From positions 2,213,034 to 2,277,033 of the forward strand of contig CM072888.1 of NCBI GenBank assembly GCA_037013685.1: 64,000 nt of DNA, in the 5' to 3' direction. The DNA is from Acridotheres tristis (lineage: Eukaryota > Chordata > Aves > Passeriformes > Sturnidae). The position numbers and the translations under genes are program-made. Below are positions 1 to 13,113 of the stretch, one piece after another; the first letter of the stretch is position 1, and every line of letters starts with the position of its first letter. Below the pieces are notes generated by a model. The model did no database searches. It had not been told where the DNA came from and worked only from the letters and a program-made list of their open reading frames with translations.

Positions 1-940
1 CTATGCCTCCTTCCACTAGGGAAATGTGTTTTTGATTGAATGCACAGATCACTGGCTCAAATACAAAAGATGCTTTTGTAGTTTTCATATATAATCCATT
101 GTAAAAATTTGGTCCATTATATTCTCAAAGTGAAACCTTATAGTAACAGCAGAAGTCATCAATGAGGATTAGTTCCGTGGTGAACAATAAATGGTCCTGC
201 TTCACGTGAACTGGAGACCACCAAGTTCTGTGGGTACCACGGCAACGTGCAGGGGGAATTCAGGCTGGTCTATGAGCTGCTGTCACATGAAGAGCTCTCA
301 GGACATCTGTCACTCATGTGGTGGGGCCGCATTACAGAGAAATTTATGGTGCTTGGCTCTAGGGACAGTTCAGTGCAATTCCCTGAAGTCAGGGAATATA
401 TTGCAGGGGGAAACTTGGCTCGGGGAATTGTTTCTTTGATTTGGTGAGGTTTGGTGCTGGTGTCGGTGAGGTGCCACATCCCCGGGGAGTGGTGACTAAG
501 CCAGGGATGCAGACGGCTCTGCTGCACTGGGGAGTCACACCCTGCATCTCTCTCAGCACCTGCCTGAAGAGGCTGGAGCAGTGGTGTTGGAAGGAGCTGA
601 AATGAGATCAGTTGTCTGCTAGCAACTAATCCAAAGTCTCTTTTGATCTACCTGTGTCCTGTTTGGATGAATAAAAGCTTGATGCTAATAGTGATAAAAG
701 TTATCCAGTGAGGCAGGAATACAACTTTGATTTGCTGGTTTAGCAGGGGGATAAGCAATGAGGAAATGACAGACCCATCTGTCTTGGATATTAACGCCAG
801 TAATTACTGTTCCAAACCCAAATGATATTTGGGGAGTGGGGGCGACTAAGTAGCAACATATTGTCACTGTCTCTTTTAGTCGCCGTTGGTCCGCATGTAC
901 AAGCACTGTCCATCTTCAAGGCAGGCCTTCAGAAGTTGTT
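1..940. other. Non-coding flank or distal intron, no gene seen
   Basis: This stretch holds only short overlapping open frames on both strands with no recognisable protein. If the canonical ANK2 first exon lies upstream, as expected, this is part of that intron; otherwise it is 5' flank of the MAHA exon promoter. Confidence 0.5.
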
Positions 941-1903
941 TTAGGAAGCTCCAGAGTGCAGCTTTCGGGGTTGAAAAATAACGAGCGGCACCCCTGGTGG
1001 TATTATTTTTGCTTTGGGGTTGAGCTGAGCCGGGCAGGCTGAGCCCAGATTACGCTGCGTGCTCTGCGCTGTCGCTCCTCGCTGCTGAATGCAGCTCTCC
1101 TGATGCAGCCTCACGTGGCTGCAGAGAGGCACAATGAGGACTTGAGCATTGCCAGCCCTTTCCAGGCGTCTCTCCTGCTGCCTGCAGGTGAGCACGCTGA
1201 GCCTGGGCTCTCCCAGCCCCGCACATTTTCCTCCCGGCTTACTATGGAGCACCTCGGCGGTGAGGGAAGATCGTGAGGAGGAGAGAGGAGCAGGAAGGCG
1301 TGTGCCGGGCTCCGGCACAGCCGGTCGCAGCAGCAGCAAGTCACTAAGTCAGACTGCACCATTTTCTTCTCACCCTGTGTAAAGGCGATGTGAGAAGCTG
1401 ACGGGAGCTGCCCCCTCCCCCTCTGGCTGGGGATGCTGAAGTGGAGCCCTCCTCACAGCTAGAAGACGCAGCCTCTCTGGAGGAATCCCAAAAGACCTTC
1501 CCAATTTGGTGATGTGTGTTTAAAGGCTGATTTTTCCTTTCCTTTTTTTTCTCCTCCCTGGGATTTTTTTTCTCCTTCCCAGCTGAGTCTGAAGCCCGCC
1601 TTCTCTTGCAGCCACAGCCAAGCTGAAGGGCTTCCTGCCTGCTAGGAGGTATTTTCTGGCTGCTCCCTGCTCGCGTGTGTGTGGCTGCGGGCACTTTGGC
1701 ACACTGCTCTCCTGCTCCCGAGCAATGGGTGCTGCAGGGGCTGGGGCAGAGCCGTGACCTTTCCTGGGGTGCTGGAGGAGGAAGAGTGGATTACGCCTTG
1801 AACTTCTGGCTCTCAGCCAGTGCCCTTGCGGAAAAAATAAATCACCTGGATATCCGCGTGTGGTGGGAACAGCTTCCTTGGAGCTGGTGTTTTCCTCGCC
1901 AAA
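941..1903 (+). promoter_or_regulatory. ANK2: CpG/GC-rich candidate promoter and 5'UTR of the MAHA first exon
   Basis: GC content and CpG frequency rise sharply here against AT-rich surroundings, most clearly around 960-1340 and 1580-1750, directly upstream of the ATG at 1904. No clear TATA box is seen, which is usual for CpG-island promoters. A strong donor-like CAG/gtgagc at 1187/1188 and a good acceptor, pyrimidine tract plus cag ending at 1611, would allow a small 5'UTR intron. The transcription start cannot be read from sequence alone. Confidence 0.55.
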
Positions 1904-2026
1904 ATGGCTCACGCAGCCGCTTCCATCAAAAAAGTTCGAGAGTCTGAAATCGAAGAGAGAGAGAGAAACCTTGAGAAGGAAAGGAAAAGACAGCGGAAAA
2001 TCTCTAGGGCCGATCGGAAACGCAAG
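1904..2026 (+). CDS. ANK2: ANK2 alternative first coding exon, MAHA type (41 codons)
   Basis: The ATG has an excellent Kozak context (aaaATGG). The 41 codons end in phase 0 at AAG/gtacga, matching the phase-0 acceptor of the first shared exon at 34958. The peptide begins MAHAAASIKKVRESEIEERE and continues into a Lys/Arg/Glu-rich, probably helical segment ending RADRKRK. It resembles the ANK3 (ankyrin-G) first exon, which as I recall also begins MAHAA and is highly basic and acidic, so this is probably the ANK2 counterpart of an ancestral first exon shared by the two paralogues. It would place a charged tail before the ankyrin repeats. I cannot tell from sequence which tissue uses it. Splicing to the shared exon is inferred from phase and homology. 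Confidence 0.82.
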
Positions 2027-5000
2027 GTACGAGGGGGAAACCGGCCCCCTTCTCCCTTTCCTCCCACCCTTCCTCTGTCTGTGCAGCACTTCACAGGTGT
2101 TCGCTGCCATGTGCAATGCTCTCCCCTTCATTTTCCAAACCTTTCTCATCACATTTTCCTTTTGCATCCTTTCCATCTCATCTGAGCTCTGCTGTGGACT
2201 TAGCTCATCTGCAGTGAGATTAAAGAGCTGCCAGCCATGGCAGCCCACAGCCACACAAGGATCATGCTCATAAAGATGGCATGCTGCTATCACCACTTTC
2301 CCTTCATCCCAAAAGGCCTCGAGCTCCCTGCCATCATTCCCAGCCAGGTGTTCCAAGCCTGTGGCTGATCTGGAGAAGCTGTCAAGGGAGGGAGGTGGCT
2401 GTGCTTGTGCTTTGCAGCGTGAAGGTGCATTTCTCTACTTCTCAACAGCATTTCTCCCTCATTTCCCATTTTTAGTTCCACTTCCCACCTCCTCAGCAGT
2501 GCTCAGTGCTGTGTGTAGGACCCGCCTTGGGGTGCTGGGAGCATCAGCTGAGCTGTGTTGCAGTTTTTGGGTGTCATAAAAGGGATTCTGGGCTTGCCGC
2601 TGTGATTCAGTGTGTTTACACTGCACACTGCAGGTGTATTTGTCTAGGTAGGGCCTGGCACACAAGTCTGCAATCTGTCGGGTTTGCTTCTGTTACTGAT
2701 GGCAATTTCTAGTTCTCTTAAGGCATATCTCTTCAGATGGTTCTGATTTTGGGGAGGTTTTTCATAATTTAAAATTAACTGCTGTTTTCCTTCTATGTTA
2801 GAAGGAATGAAAACTCATTGTTTTGGGATGAAAAATAGAGAAGAATGAAAAATCCATAAAGGTGATTTGTTCGTTAGATCACTCTACAGTTTCCAAGGAC
2901 ACAAAAAATAAAATAGTGGAGAAAATACTAAAATGAAGGGTCTGGTAATCTTAGCTTTAGGATTGTGATACATTGTGAGTGCCTTTGTAAATGCCTTCTC
3001 ATTGCTGTTTCTTTTCTCCCATGTCTGGAGTCTCTAGCTTGTGATCTGCATTAACTCATTCCATGACACCGTGTTTTTATCCATTCTTTATAAATTTCTC
3101 TGGAAGGGAAAATATCAAGAGGCAATCCCCACCCCATACCTCCCCCTCCTCCCGCTTGCTGCTACATTGCATGTAAACACAGATCTCTGTAAAAAGAAAA
3201 GCCTAGAATTCAGTCATGTAATGTTTGAATGTACAGATCCTTTTGGCAGATCTCTAGAATTCAGAAGCCATCTGCTCCCTTGGCATACCTGGGCAGTTTT
3301 GAATTTGTTTTGCATTCAGTCTTAGGACTTTTTATATTCTGAACTGTGTAGCTTAAATAAAATGACAGAGGCTGTTTGATGCCTTTGGGACCTTTGGGTG
3401 TGATCTCCATGACTTTTCAAATGTTCACTTTGCAGAGTTCATTAAGTCACATCCAAATTGTGTTTACCAAAACCAGGAATGTCATTTCTAATGTATGCAG
3501 TGCCTGGATACTGGGCACGGCTGCTTGGGGCAGATTGTGATTACTCTCCTAATCCCTTAAATGGGACACTGCAGCATAAGGTAGTTTTTGTGATTACACT
3601 TTTGATTGTGGAATCCTCTCCAAAACAGCCTTTTTAGAAAATGTACTTAATGTGTGAATGTCCTTGCTGGAAGGGCTTTTTTTTTTCTATCTGCCCAGCA
3701 CCCATCTCAGTTACTTCGTTACAGTGTGTGTTGTTTTTCCAGATTTTCACAAATCCTATTTCCTCAACATGTTTGATTCAAATGCTGTTGGACTACTTTA
3801 ATTAAAGCTGGATAGAATTAATACTGCCCCTTCTGCTGTCTCTTTTCCCAGAGTACTGCATATCCCTGACTGCAAGCAGGCAGGCTCAGGCCGCATTTCT
3901 GTTAGTAATCATGTGTGGTGATGCAGGCTCCTAATCAGATTTTTGGATCCAGGGATCACCAGTGGGCTTTGCTTAGAAAATATGGAGAACACTTCAGTGT
4001 TGTGTGTATTTCCTCCTTCTTAATATTCAGCCCCTGCTCCTGGCTCTCTTCTACTGCGGCTGTACCTTGCTGTTACATAAACAAGTGCCTGGCTGCACCC
4101 TAAACTTGCCTTCAGTCAGATGGTTGGGGGTGGGTCAGGCTGGGCTTTTCCATCCTGCTGCTGCTGCAGGAGACACACAGCAGCACAGGAATGAGTTGTT
4201 TATGTCTGTATCTCTACACGCTGGTGCTGTGCAGAATGCTGGGTGTAGATCAGATCCAGGTATGTGGGTATGTATCCACACCCATCATATATACACAGAA
4301 CAACCCAAATAGAGAATATATGGTACATGTAGTATTTTTATTTAGTCACCAATTTAAGTGAGATACGTGTCTGTGAGATATTTATGTATCTGTCACTTTA
4401 ATTCCTCAAGAGCAATAAGTGGTTTTACTGTGAAATGGGATTATCTCCTTGTAAGGGCCCTCACAGTTTTTGTTGACTTTCTTGGAAAATGGAGACTAGG
4501 AACATATTAGGTGTGCAGGTCCATGAGAGGCAAAATGCAAATGAATATGGTTTTGATTGCTTTCAGCACTTAGTGTTTCTGCATGGGGGGAATCTGGTTC
4601 CAGCTTTGTGATTTGTTTGAAAGGCCTTACCCTGCAGTGAGTGGATTTTCCCTACAAAGGAGATGCATTTTGTCTGTGGAAGGATCATTGGAGTGGGGGC
4701 ATGTCAGGTGTCGTGGGCTGTCTTTCCCAATCCTCATTTGGATACGTGCCATGTGCCGGTAATTGCCGAGCACAGGAAGCGCTCCTTTGGCCTCGTGATA
4801 GAAACTTTTCCTGCGTCCCTGGAACATCCTGGTTATGCAAAAGAGGATAAATGAAGGGCCATGGCTTTAGCTTTTCTCTGGCAGGATGCTGGGCATCTGT
4901 TAGTACCACCCCACCCTTCGCCAAGCTCCCAGGGATGCTGCAGGGCGTGGGCTCGCGGCGCCTCTGCCTCTTGGATGTTTTGCCATGTGCCATCACCTGT

Positions 5001-8000
5001 CTGGGCAGCAGCACTGCAAACTGTGGCTGCAGCCTCTGTGCTGCTGGGGTAGCACCAGGATGTTCTGAGATGTGGTCAGGGCTGCTGCCTGACATAGCCC
5101 CGGGCCCCAACAGGCCCCTGGCCAGCAGCAGCGAGCTGCTCACATCATCTTTTGGCCATTTTTAGTGGCTCTTTTGAGATGCACAGAATTTTTCCACACT
5201 TAAAAATGGGGAAAAGGAGTTTGCACGCTGAAGGCCTTGTACTGCATTCCTTTTGAGATTGACTCAGTTGATTTTTAAAACCAGTTGACAAGTGGGCAGG
5301 CCTGCTTACCTTGCATCCAAGTTGGAAATTTTTGCTTTTATGCAGATGTAACCTTTTCTAGCAATGTGGAAAAAATGTTACTGGTGCACACACATGTATG
5401 TAAAGCCCCCCAACCTCTTGAGTAGTTGTGTAGAAACCCAAATGTATCAAGAGCATTAAAAACCAGGTACTGCCACAGGAGGTGTGCAGCTTCAAATATA
5501 TAGATTTTATTGCAATTTAGGCACGACTAATTCCATTTTACCTAAATTTAGGATGCACATGCCCCAGCTCCACTCGCCTCTCGATGTCTTTGGAGAGAGC
5601 TGCCTGTGGCTCACCCTTTGCAGAGTGAGGGAAGCAGGGTGATTCCGTGGCGGTCGCTCACTGAGTCAGCAGCAAAGCTGGAATTACAGCCTGGGAATCC
5701 AGCTGCCTAGCCCCTGGCTCTATGTAACACACGCTTGCTTGTCCCTGTCTAAAGTACTTCTCAAAGCAAACACAGCTTCCTGTCTCTACATGTGACAAGT
5801 GTTGAAAAGATTTTCGAAAACCCACATAAAATCCCAAATTTAAAAAATCAAAATGGATTCTGCTGCCCAATGAGACTGACTTTGGAATGTTACAGATGTG
5901 ATAAACTGATGGCTGTTAGCGTTTTGCCATCAGTCATGAGGACAGAGCTTGACATCTGGTCTCTACTTCCAGTAGCTGGGTATTTATCTAGTATTTTAAA
6001 TTGATTCAAAAAGGTATAGAAGTTTTTTTAAGGCCAGATTCATGAGTTCAGCATTGTTAGCATAAGGTGTTCTACAGCATCTGGAATACTCATGACTGTT
6101 TGCTAAAAGAGATTGAGAACCAATAGCATCAGGTGTGTTTTGTGCTTCACTTGAAACACTAAGCACTGCTGAAGCTCACACAGAGCTACTGCTGGCCAAT
6201 ATCTGCAGAAAGCCAAGGATGGAGGGACTCTGCTCTCAGCAGAATTCCAGTGTATGTGGGGAAGAGTCAACACAACATGCAGTAAGTGGCTTCCATTACA
6301 GAGCTGCAAGAGACAGGGAATGAGTTTGCTTTGTTTTACCTCAATAGCACACCTTGTTTCACATTACCATCTCCTTTTTCACAAAATAAGAAAATTAAAG
6401 ACTTCTCACATAATAGAAAATGTTGTTGGATTTGTCTTAAATGCAGGCCCATTGGAATTTCAAGCACATCTTTGGCAGGTAGGGTGGGTGTCTGTCATTG
6501 GGTACGTGGGCTCTGCACAGAGGCTGCCGGCCCTGAAGTTCATCCCTTTGGAAGGGGCCAGAGTTCAGTGAGGAAGGAGGACATGGAGCAACTAAGGAGT
6601 GATTGGGTGTGCTAGAAAAAGGCATCCCAGGGAGAAGGAAGTCATGCAGAGATCTAGTTCTTTGCTCTTGGGCACTCCTGTGCTGGTTCATGGATGCCAA
6701 CCACAGTTTCACCTGGTGTGAACCTGCTACAGGATCCCTGTGGACTTTGTATCAGGATAAGGAAAGGAAAGTCTCTGACTGCTTGACCTCTGTGTGCTGA
6801 AGCTTTCAAGGTTCATTGCAGCTTTAACCTGCTGTTCTTTCCTTAGCACTGAATATGTCTTGTGTGTTCAGTGTTGTGTTTGTTGCCTTGGCAAATGTCT
6901 CTGTGATTCACTAGAATTTCTAGATGTTTCAAATGCCTCTCCAGCCATGAAAAAACCTTTTTGGTGTTTTGTAATGGAGTGTTTGCGTAGGAGGTGCCTA
7001 TTCCTGATGCCCTTTGAGCATTTTCTCTCAGTATCTCAAGCTCGTATTTTCTCTATGGAGCTATTTCTAGGCATGAAAATAATACCCCAGTAGTTTGCTT
7101 CCTTGTGAAATGGAGCTTCTTTAGATGATGTTGCACATCAAAATAGGTTGAGACTTGCTGCTTCATTTTCTGCATGTCCTGTTTGAGGGGTGTGATGTGC
7201 ATGGGCACAAATACACCATGTTCTGAAATGAAGCAAAATCGATGATCTCCAGTTCCCTTGCTTCTGATGGGAAAGGAGCAATTTTCAAGTTTAAATTTGC
7301 TCACCTTTATATTGTCGTCTAATCGTTCCTTGATTTATATGTAGTATTTCAGTTAATTTCCTTGGTAATTTTTAAAACACAAGATTTATTCAATCTTAAT
7401 AAATCATATGTAAACAGCATTTCAAAACATAGCTCATTTATCTCAATGTGGTTTCGGTGTTGTGGCTAACTGTGCCTCTTCACAAGTTCGAGTTGAATTA
7501 ATCCATATCTGAAATACTGGGGAAAAGGTTAACAGGGTCTGTCAGCTCTATATGTGAGACACTGGATGCAGGAGGAGGAAAATATGTTCCTGGAATGCTA
7601 AATCCCTTTGCATTGTAAAGCTTGCTGGGTGCAATCCCATGTCATTGCAGACACTTGGGATTTTATGGCTGCATTAACTCATTATGTGATTGTTTCCATG
7701 AAGTTATGAAAGAGTCCAAAATGCCCGGGTTTCCATCTCTCACTTTGTCTTAATCAGTAAGAACTTCTGCTGAGCTTTTAAAAGAGAAACCTAGAGGAGA
7801 AATATCAGCATTTGCCTATGGTGATATTCCACCTATCCTGTCTCTGCAAATTTAACTTAGCAGGAATGATTAAAAAACGTTGAGAGAGCATTTGCACATT
7901 GTAGGAAATCATCCCTGATAAACATTTCTCGCTTTCCTTGTTTAAATTGATGATTTTTCCTGCTCCACTGGAAGAATTCTTGTGATGTTTGGGCAGCTTT

Positions 8001-10086
8001 GTGTTAAGTAATTAAAAAAATGTTTAATGAGGATGTCAGATGTTAAACTGTGAAGTGTCAAGCCTTTTGAAATCTGGCTTCTGTAATTTAGTCCCTCAGG
8101 CTTTTCCACTGAACTCCTGGGGAAAGTTTGGCACCTGAAGTGAGAGTGGCATATGAGCTCTGAGTCGATAGTTTAATGGTGAAAGCTGGAGCCATGCCCT
8201 GGTGATGTGTTTGCCAATCTATAGTGCATCCAGAGGGTGGGACCAGGGACGAGGGCCCTGAGCAGGGTAGCAGGAGTGCTGCCATTCAGGCACCACCTCC
8301 TTCCCTGAGATGGTGCAACATACTACAGCTGGCAGTCAGGTGGTTTGTCATAATTTATTGACTTGACTCCACTCACAAAACATCTTCTGGGTTACTTTTT
8401 TTACTTTTGTAGGTGCTACTTCAGGTTTTGTAAAAAAGATTCCAGTTCTCTGCATCAGTCTCAAGCAACTCCTTTTGTGCACTTGTGGTGCTGGGAGTTT
8501 TGTTTGAATGTCTCATATGTAACTACATCTTGATGAATGTGCCTGCTAGCAATCTGTCCTTTTTGCCCTAAACATCTACAATAAATATTTTTTTCCTGTT
8601 CAGTCCATGGGATTGTCTAGGTAGAATTAGATGTTCCCCACTGTTACTGTTATATATAGTATTGGAGCATATAATGCGAATTGCTGAAATCTGACAAATA
8701 AAATTAAGTGATTTTCAGGTGATTCACAGAGTCGGTGCTGGTCAAGGGTTTTCTCTTGGTAATTATTTATGGAAGTTCCATATATTGTAAATAGATTTAG
8801 TGTGTTGCTTATAGTTTTTCAGAGTTTGCTTCAAAACCATGTTAACACTCATTCCTATGCTAAGACCTTCCACATACAGATCAATGTGGATTAATTGCTA
8901 GCTGCCCTTTTACAAGTGACTGAAAACAAAGGCTGCAATTAAAAAAAAAGTCTGTAATTACCTTCTATTTGTTGATGTTAATGAAGGATTTAGCAGTTAA
9001 CCTCCCTAGAATCTTATCAGGTTCATTAGTTCCTTCGGGCTTTGGCAAAGAGATGTTTTAGGGGAGTGAGCCTAAGTAGGTTTCAGGTACACATTTCTGT
9101 TTAAGGTCAGCTTTTTGTCCTCCAGCAGAATTATTTTCTGATGAAGATAGAATAAGAATGAACAGAAGGACTAAGGGGAGGGAAGTAACACAAGATTTAA
9201 AAAGTTACCTTGTTTGCCTGTGCTCTGAAACAACCCAGTGAGGCTGATTGTCTGGGTCAGGAAAATCTTGCAGGATTTAATATTTAGCAAATATTAATGT
9301 GATGCTGTTCTTGTATGTGGCCTGAGGAGGAGTGTGGATTTCTTCTGGCCTGATAATTTAGATCTGCCTTCTCTTTATTCCTGTATGTAAAATAAGGCAG
9401 CATTGACAAGTGGTGTTCACCCAAGATGAGTGTAGCTCTTATTTCACCAGACTGGTAGAAAATGATTTCAGCCAATAGAACCACAATTACAAGCCTTTTA
9501 AAGCTGTTTTAGGTTGAATAATTTATACTTATTTTTAATTATTTACTCTTTCTGGCCTGTGCTGTGCCAGGATGTCTAACAGAGAAATGTCACTGCTCAA
9601 AACCAGTGAGGCCGACAGTGCAACAGGAGACTCGAGCAGACAGAAACCACTTCGTGCCTCGCTGCTCAGGCCATGATTTACTGGGGACTGCCTGGACCCA
9701 CTTGAGCCTTCTTGTTCCCCTGCTTCATTTCTTTTTAAAAGCACCAGTGCAGCAGGGAGGAAAAAAATCATGTGCTTTGTGTTGATTATGGTCTTAGTGC
9801 TGGAGCAAGAGGAAGAGGCAGTAACTAAGATTTCCCAAAAGGCCCCCATATACAAATGGGGAATAGTAAGCTCAGCAAATCTTTTCTATTTTTGCTCATT
9901 AACATGGTGCTGGACATCAGAGCTGCCTGAAGGAAAGAAATTGTTGCTGCTATCCATATTTCTAGGCCAGGGAGACTCAGTTCCACTTAGTTAAGTCGGG
10001 TAACAGTTCCCATTATTTCTGTTTTAGGCTCTCTACAGGGTGTCCATGGATTTAATATTAGCTCTGTTTAGTTACTGCTGGGAGTC

Positions 10087-10350
10087 ATGGAATCACAGAA
10101 TGCTTCGTGTTGGAAGGGTCCTTAAAGCCCATCCCATTCCACCCCCTGCCATGAGCAGGGACACCTCCCTCTGGACTGTGGTGCTCAGGGCCCCATCCAA
10201 CCTGGCCTTGGACACTTCCACGGATGGAGCACCACAGCTTCTCTGGGCAACCTGTGCCACACCTCCCCACCCTCACAGCACAGAATTTCTCCCAGATATT
10301 GTTTAGCCCTGCCCTCATTCAGTGTGAAGCTGTTGCCCCTTGTTATTGAA
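10087..10350 (-). mobile_element. CR1 LINE 3'-end fragment, antisense
   Basis: The + strand reads 'atggaatcacagaat...gttggaagggtccttaaagcccat', then blocks for 'cattccaccccctgccatgagcagggacacct', 'ccatccaacctggcct' and 'cttctctgggcaacctgtgcca', the usual order of an inverted CR1 3' region. Such copies are 5'-truncated and inert. The 88-residue open frame across it is only CR1 sequence read out of context. Confidence 0.88.
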
Positions 10351-12924
10351 ATAACACTTCTGAATTATATACATTAAAGTCTCAAAACTTTATGAAACAG
10401 CAGAAGAAAAAAGGGTCATTTTCCAAATGATGCCTATTTCTCTTAATCTTCTTCATGTAAAAGCTTATGAATAGACACTTTTTGAAAGTGTTTTGGTACA
10501 GTGATATGACTTAGCAGGATGAAGTGAGTAAAATCTAAAATGCTGATGTGAGCATTAGACTGCCATGGCCAGCTACTGAGCTACTGTGTGCAGAGCGGGG
10601 TGGCTTTCATGAGCATGGATTTGTTTTGCAAAATTTGACATTTGCTGGAGACAGAAAGTGATATAGTTTAAAAAAAAAAAGATAATATTTTGACTGGTCA
10701 GTGCAACTGCTGTGTCACAGCAAAATTTTCCTGAGGAAATGCACGGAGACTCCATAGCAACTAGATGAGATCTGTGCTATATTCTCCATGCTGCTGCTGT
10801 GTTTTCTCGGGAGAATCCAGCCATCCCCCAGTGTCCCCTCAGCCACAACGTCTGTGCTGCGCAGCCTAACTGTGGTTGGCAAATGGCAACTGCAGCCACT
10901 GGCCACTGACTGCATCAGGGACATTTTTAGGATCATGAAAAATCCCCCAAGTTGTATTTTTTTCCCTTTTCTTAGCAAGGACAGCACCAAGCCTGCAGTG
11001 CTGTCTGAAGGGTAGATAAAGCACTCAGCCACTCCTTTGGTAATAATTTATTTACTAACCTCTCCTTTCCTGGGATGCACGTATTAGCACTAGGTACTTT
11101 AACAGAGCTCTGTGCACCCTCAAATGGTGCAGGGTATTAGCCTGGTGAATGATGAGGCCCTGGAAAAGGTTTCCCACAGAAGTGAAATCAGAAATAATTA
11201 ATCGCTGTGCCCAGAGCCAGCTCTGCATTGCAGCACGAGTTCTCCCAAGCTTAAGGAAGTACGTGCTTGGCTGTCTTCCCCGGATTTCTAAGGAAGTCTC
11301 CCACTTCAGCTGTTTGGTTTAGGATTTGGTGATGCTCCCCGTGCCTGGGGGTGGCGCTGCCGATGGCAATGCGGTGCCGGCAGCAGTGCAGATGGGATAG
11401 AGCTCCTTGCACGGGGCTCCTGTGTCCCTCCCAGTTCCCTGGAGGATTTGTCCCTGCAGCTGTGCAACAGAGCTCTGACACCAAACTTAGTGTGTTTGGA
11501 AATTCATTAAAACAGAGGAGTGAAGGAAATTGTCTGAGGGCAGCTTAGGAGGAACCAAAGTCCTGCTACAGCTGATGAATATGCAGGTGGTTGAAAAGGT
11601 TAATTAACACCAGTTTTCTCTTTATTGCAGTTTAGCCATTTTGTACATCATCTGGCTGGATTTAGCAGCACACATTCCATTATTTTGGGCAATAAACCAT
11701 CATTATGTTGTAGTCTCTGCAGAGCTGTAGTAATGATCATTGGCCCAGAAGCGTGAAACACAGGAAGGAGTATTTTATCCTTTTTAAACCAACTTCAGTA
11801 TGCAAACTTAATAATAGAAAAGCAGAAGGTTTGAGAAGAAGCAGCCTCCTTCTGGAAGAGGTGTATGAGATGGACAAGGATAATTTAGAGATAGGGAACT
11901 GTAATTAAAGGTTATAAGGGAATATTTGGTTTTATAACACTATATTTGATAATCTTAACTCTTAATATAATAACTTAACCCTGAAAGATTTGCCAATGAT
12001 TTCAAGAGATTTAGGTTTTTTCCAGATGATTTCAACCAGAAGATAATTCACCTCCTATTACATAACCGTCTTAGTGATTTATATTTTCCAGTGTAATTTT
12101 TAAACATGTGTGCACTTTCTGTAATTTAGCTCTGTGATTGAAGGACAGATTATTTATGGTGGGAAATAATGTCACTCAAATGTACCTTGAAGTCCAAAAT
12201 GTTCTTTATGTAATTCTCATGTTCTGTGACCTCTCCTGTTCAAATCGCCCTGTTGCTGGCACAAGGAGGGCCTTGGTGTTCTGACACTATTTATAAATTT
12301 AATACCCATCTGAAAATAATGATTAAAATAAATAGAGAAGCAGAAAGCACTGGAAAATCACACATGGAATTGCAGAGAAATTTGCAAAAGCAGAGGGGTA
12401 AAATGAAGGTGGTTTTCCCCACCACCTGGAACTCGAGATGCCCATACGCCTTTTGCAGAACAAGCATGCTTCCTTGCAAAGCATCTAGTGCACTTCTAGT
12501 CCATCTGAACATGAGTTCTAAATAGTCTTCTCTGGTTTTACTTTTGCCAGTGATTTGCAGCAGTTGAGATTCTTCCAGTCAATGATCCCTTCAGTTCAGA
12601 AAGGACTATGTGCAATATGTTTTGCTGCCGATTTTATCCTGTAGTCTCCCATTACTTCCTAATATATGGAACTAAAAGTAATGTCTTGAGATCATTAATA
12701 CAGAAGCTTGGTGGAACTTTAATCCCCTCAGAGTTTGTGGAGGTGGGAGCCCCTCTGACAGGGTCAGAGAATGAACAAAAGTCAAGTGCTGCTTCAGGGC
12801 ATCAGTGTCTTTATTTTGGGTATTTGTGCAAGTGTTAAAACAATTTAAAAATAGATGCTTTCCTGCTGTGCAAAGACAGTGCAGCATCAGCTGGTGGTTG
12901 CTGATTAGGCAAGAAAGAGTCAAA

Positions 12925-13113
12925 GTTTTGCCATGTAGGAGTTGTCAGACATTGGAACAGACTGCCCAGGGCAGTGGTGGAGTCAACATCTCTGGAGGGA
13001 TTTGAAAGATGTGTGGATGTGGCACTTGGAACATGGGTTAGTGGTGGCTTGGCAGTGCTGGGGGAACACTTGGATCTTGTCCATCCTAAATGACTCCATG
13101 ATTGTGTGACTGA
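12925..13113 (+). mobile_element. CR1 LINE 3'-end fragment, sense
   Basis: The sequence 'cattggaacagactgcccagggcagtggtggagtcaacatctctggaggg...tggatgtggcacttgg' followed by '...catgattgtgtgactgatc' matches the familiar CR1 3' end in sense orientation, ending in a degenerate form of the short terminal repeat. It is the only sense-oriented CR1 fragment recognised in the window. Confidence 0.85.
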
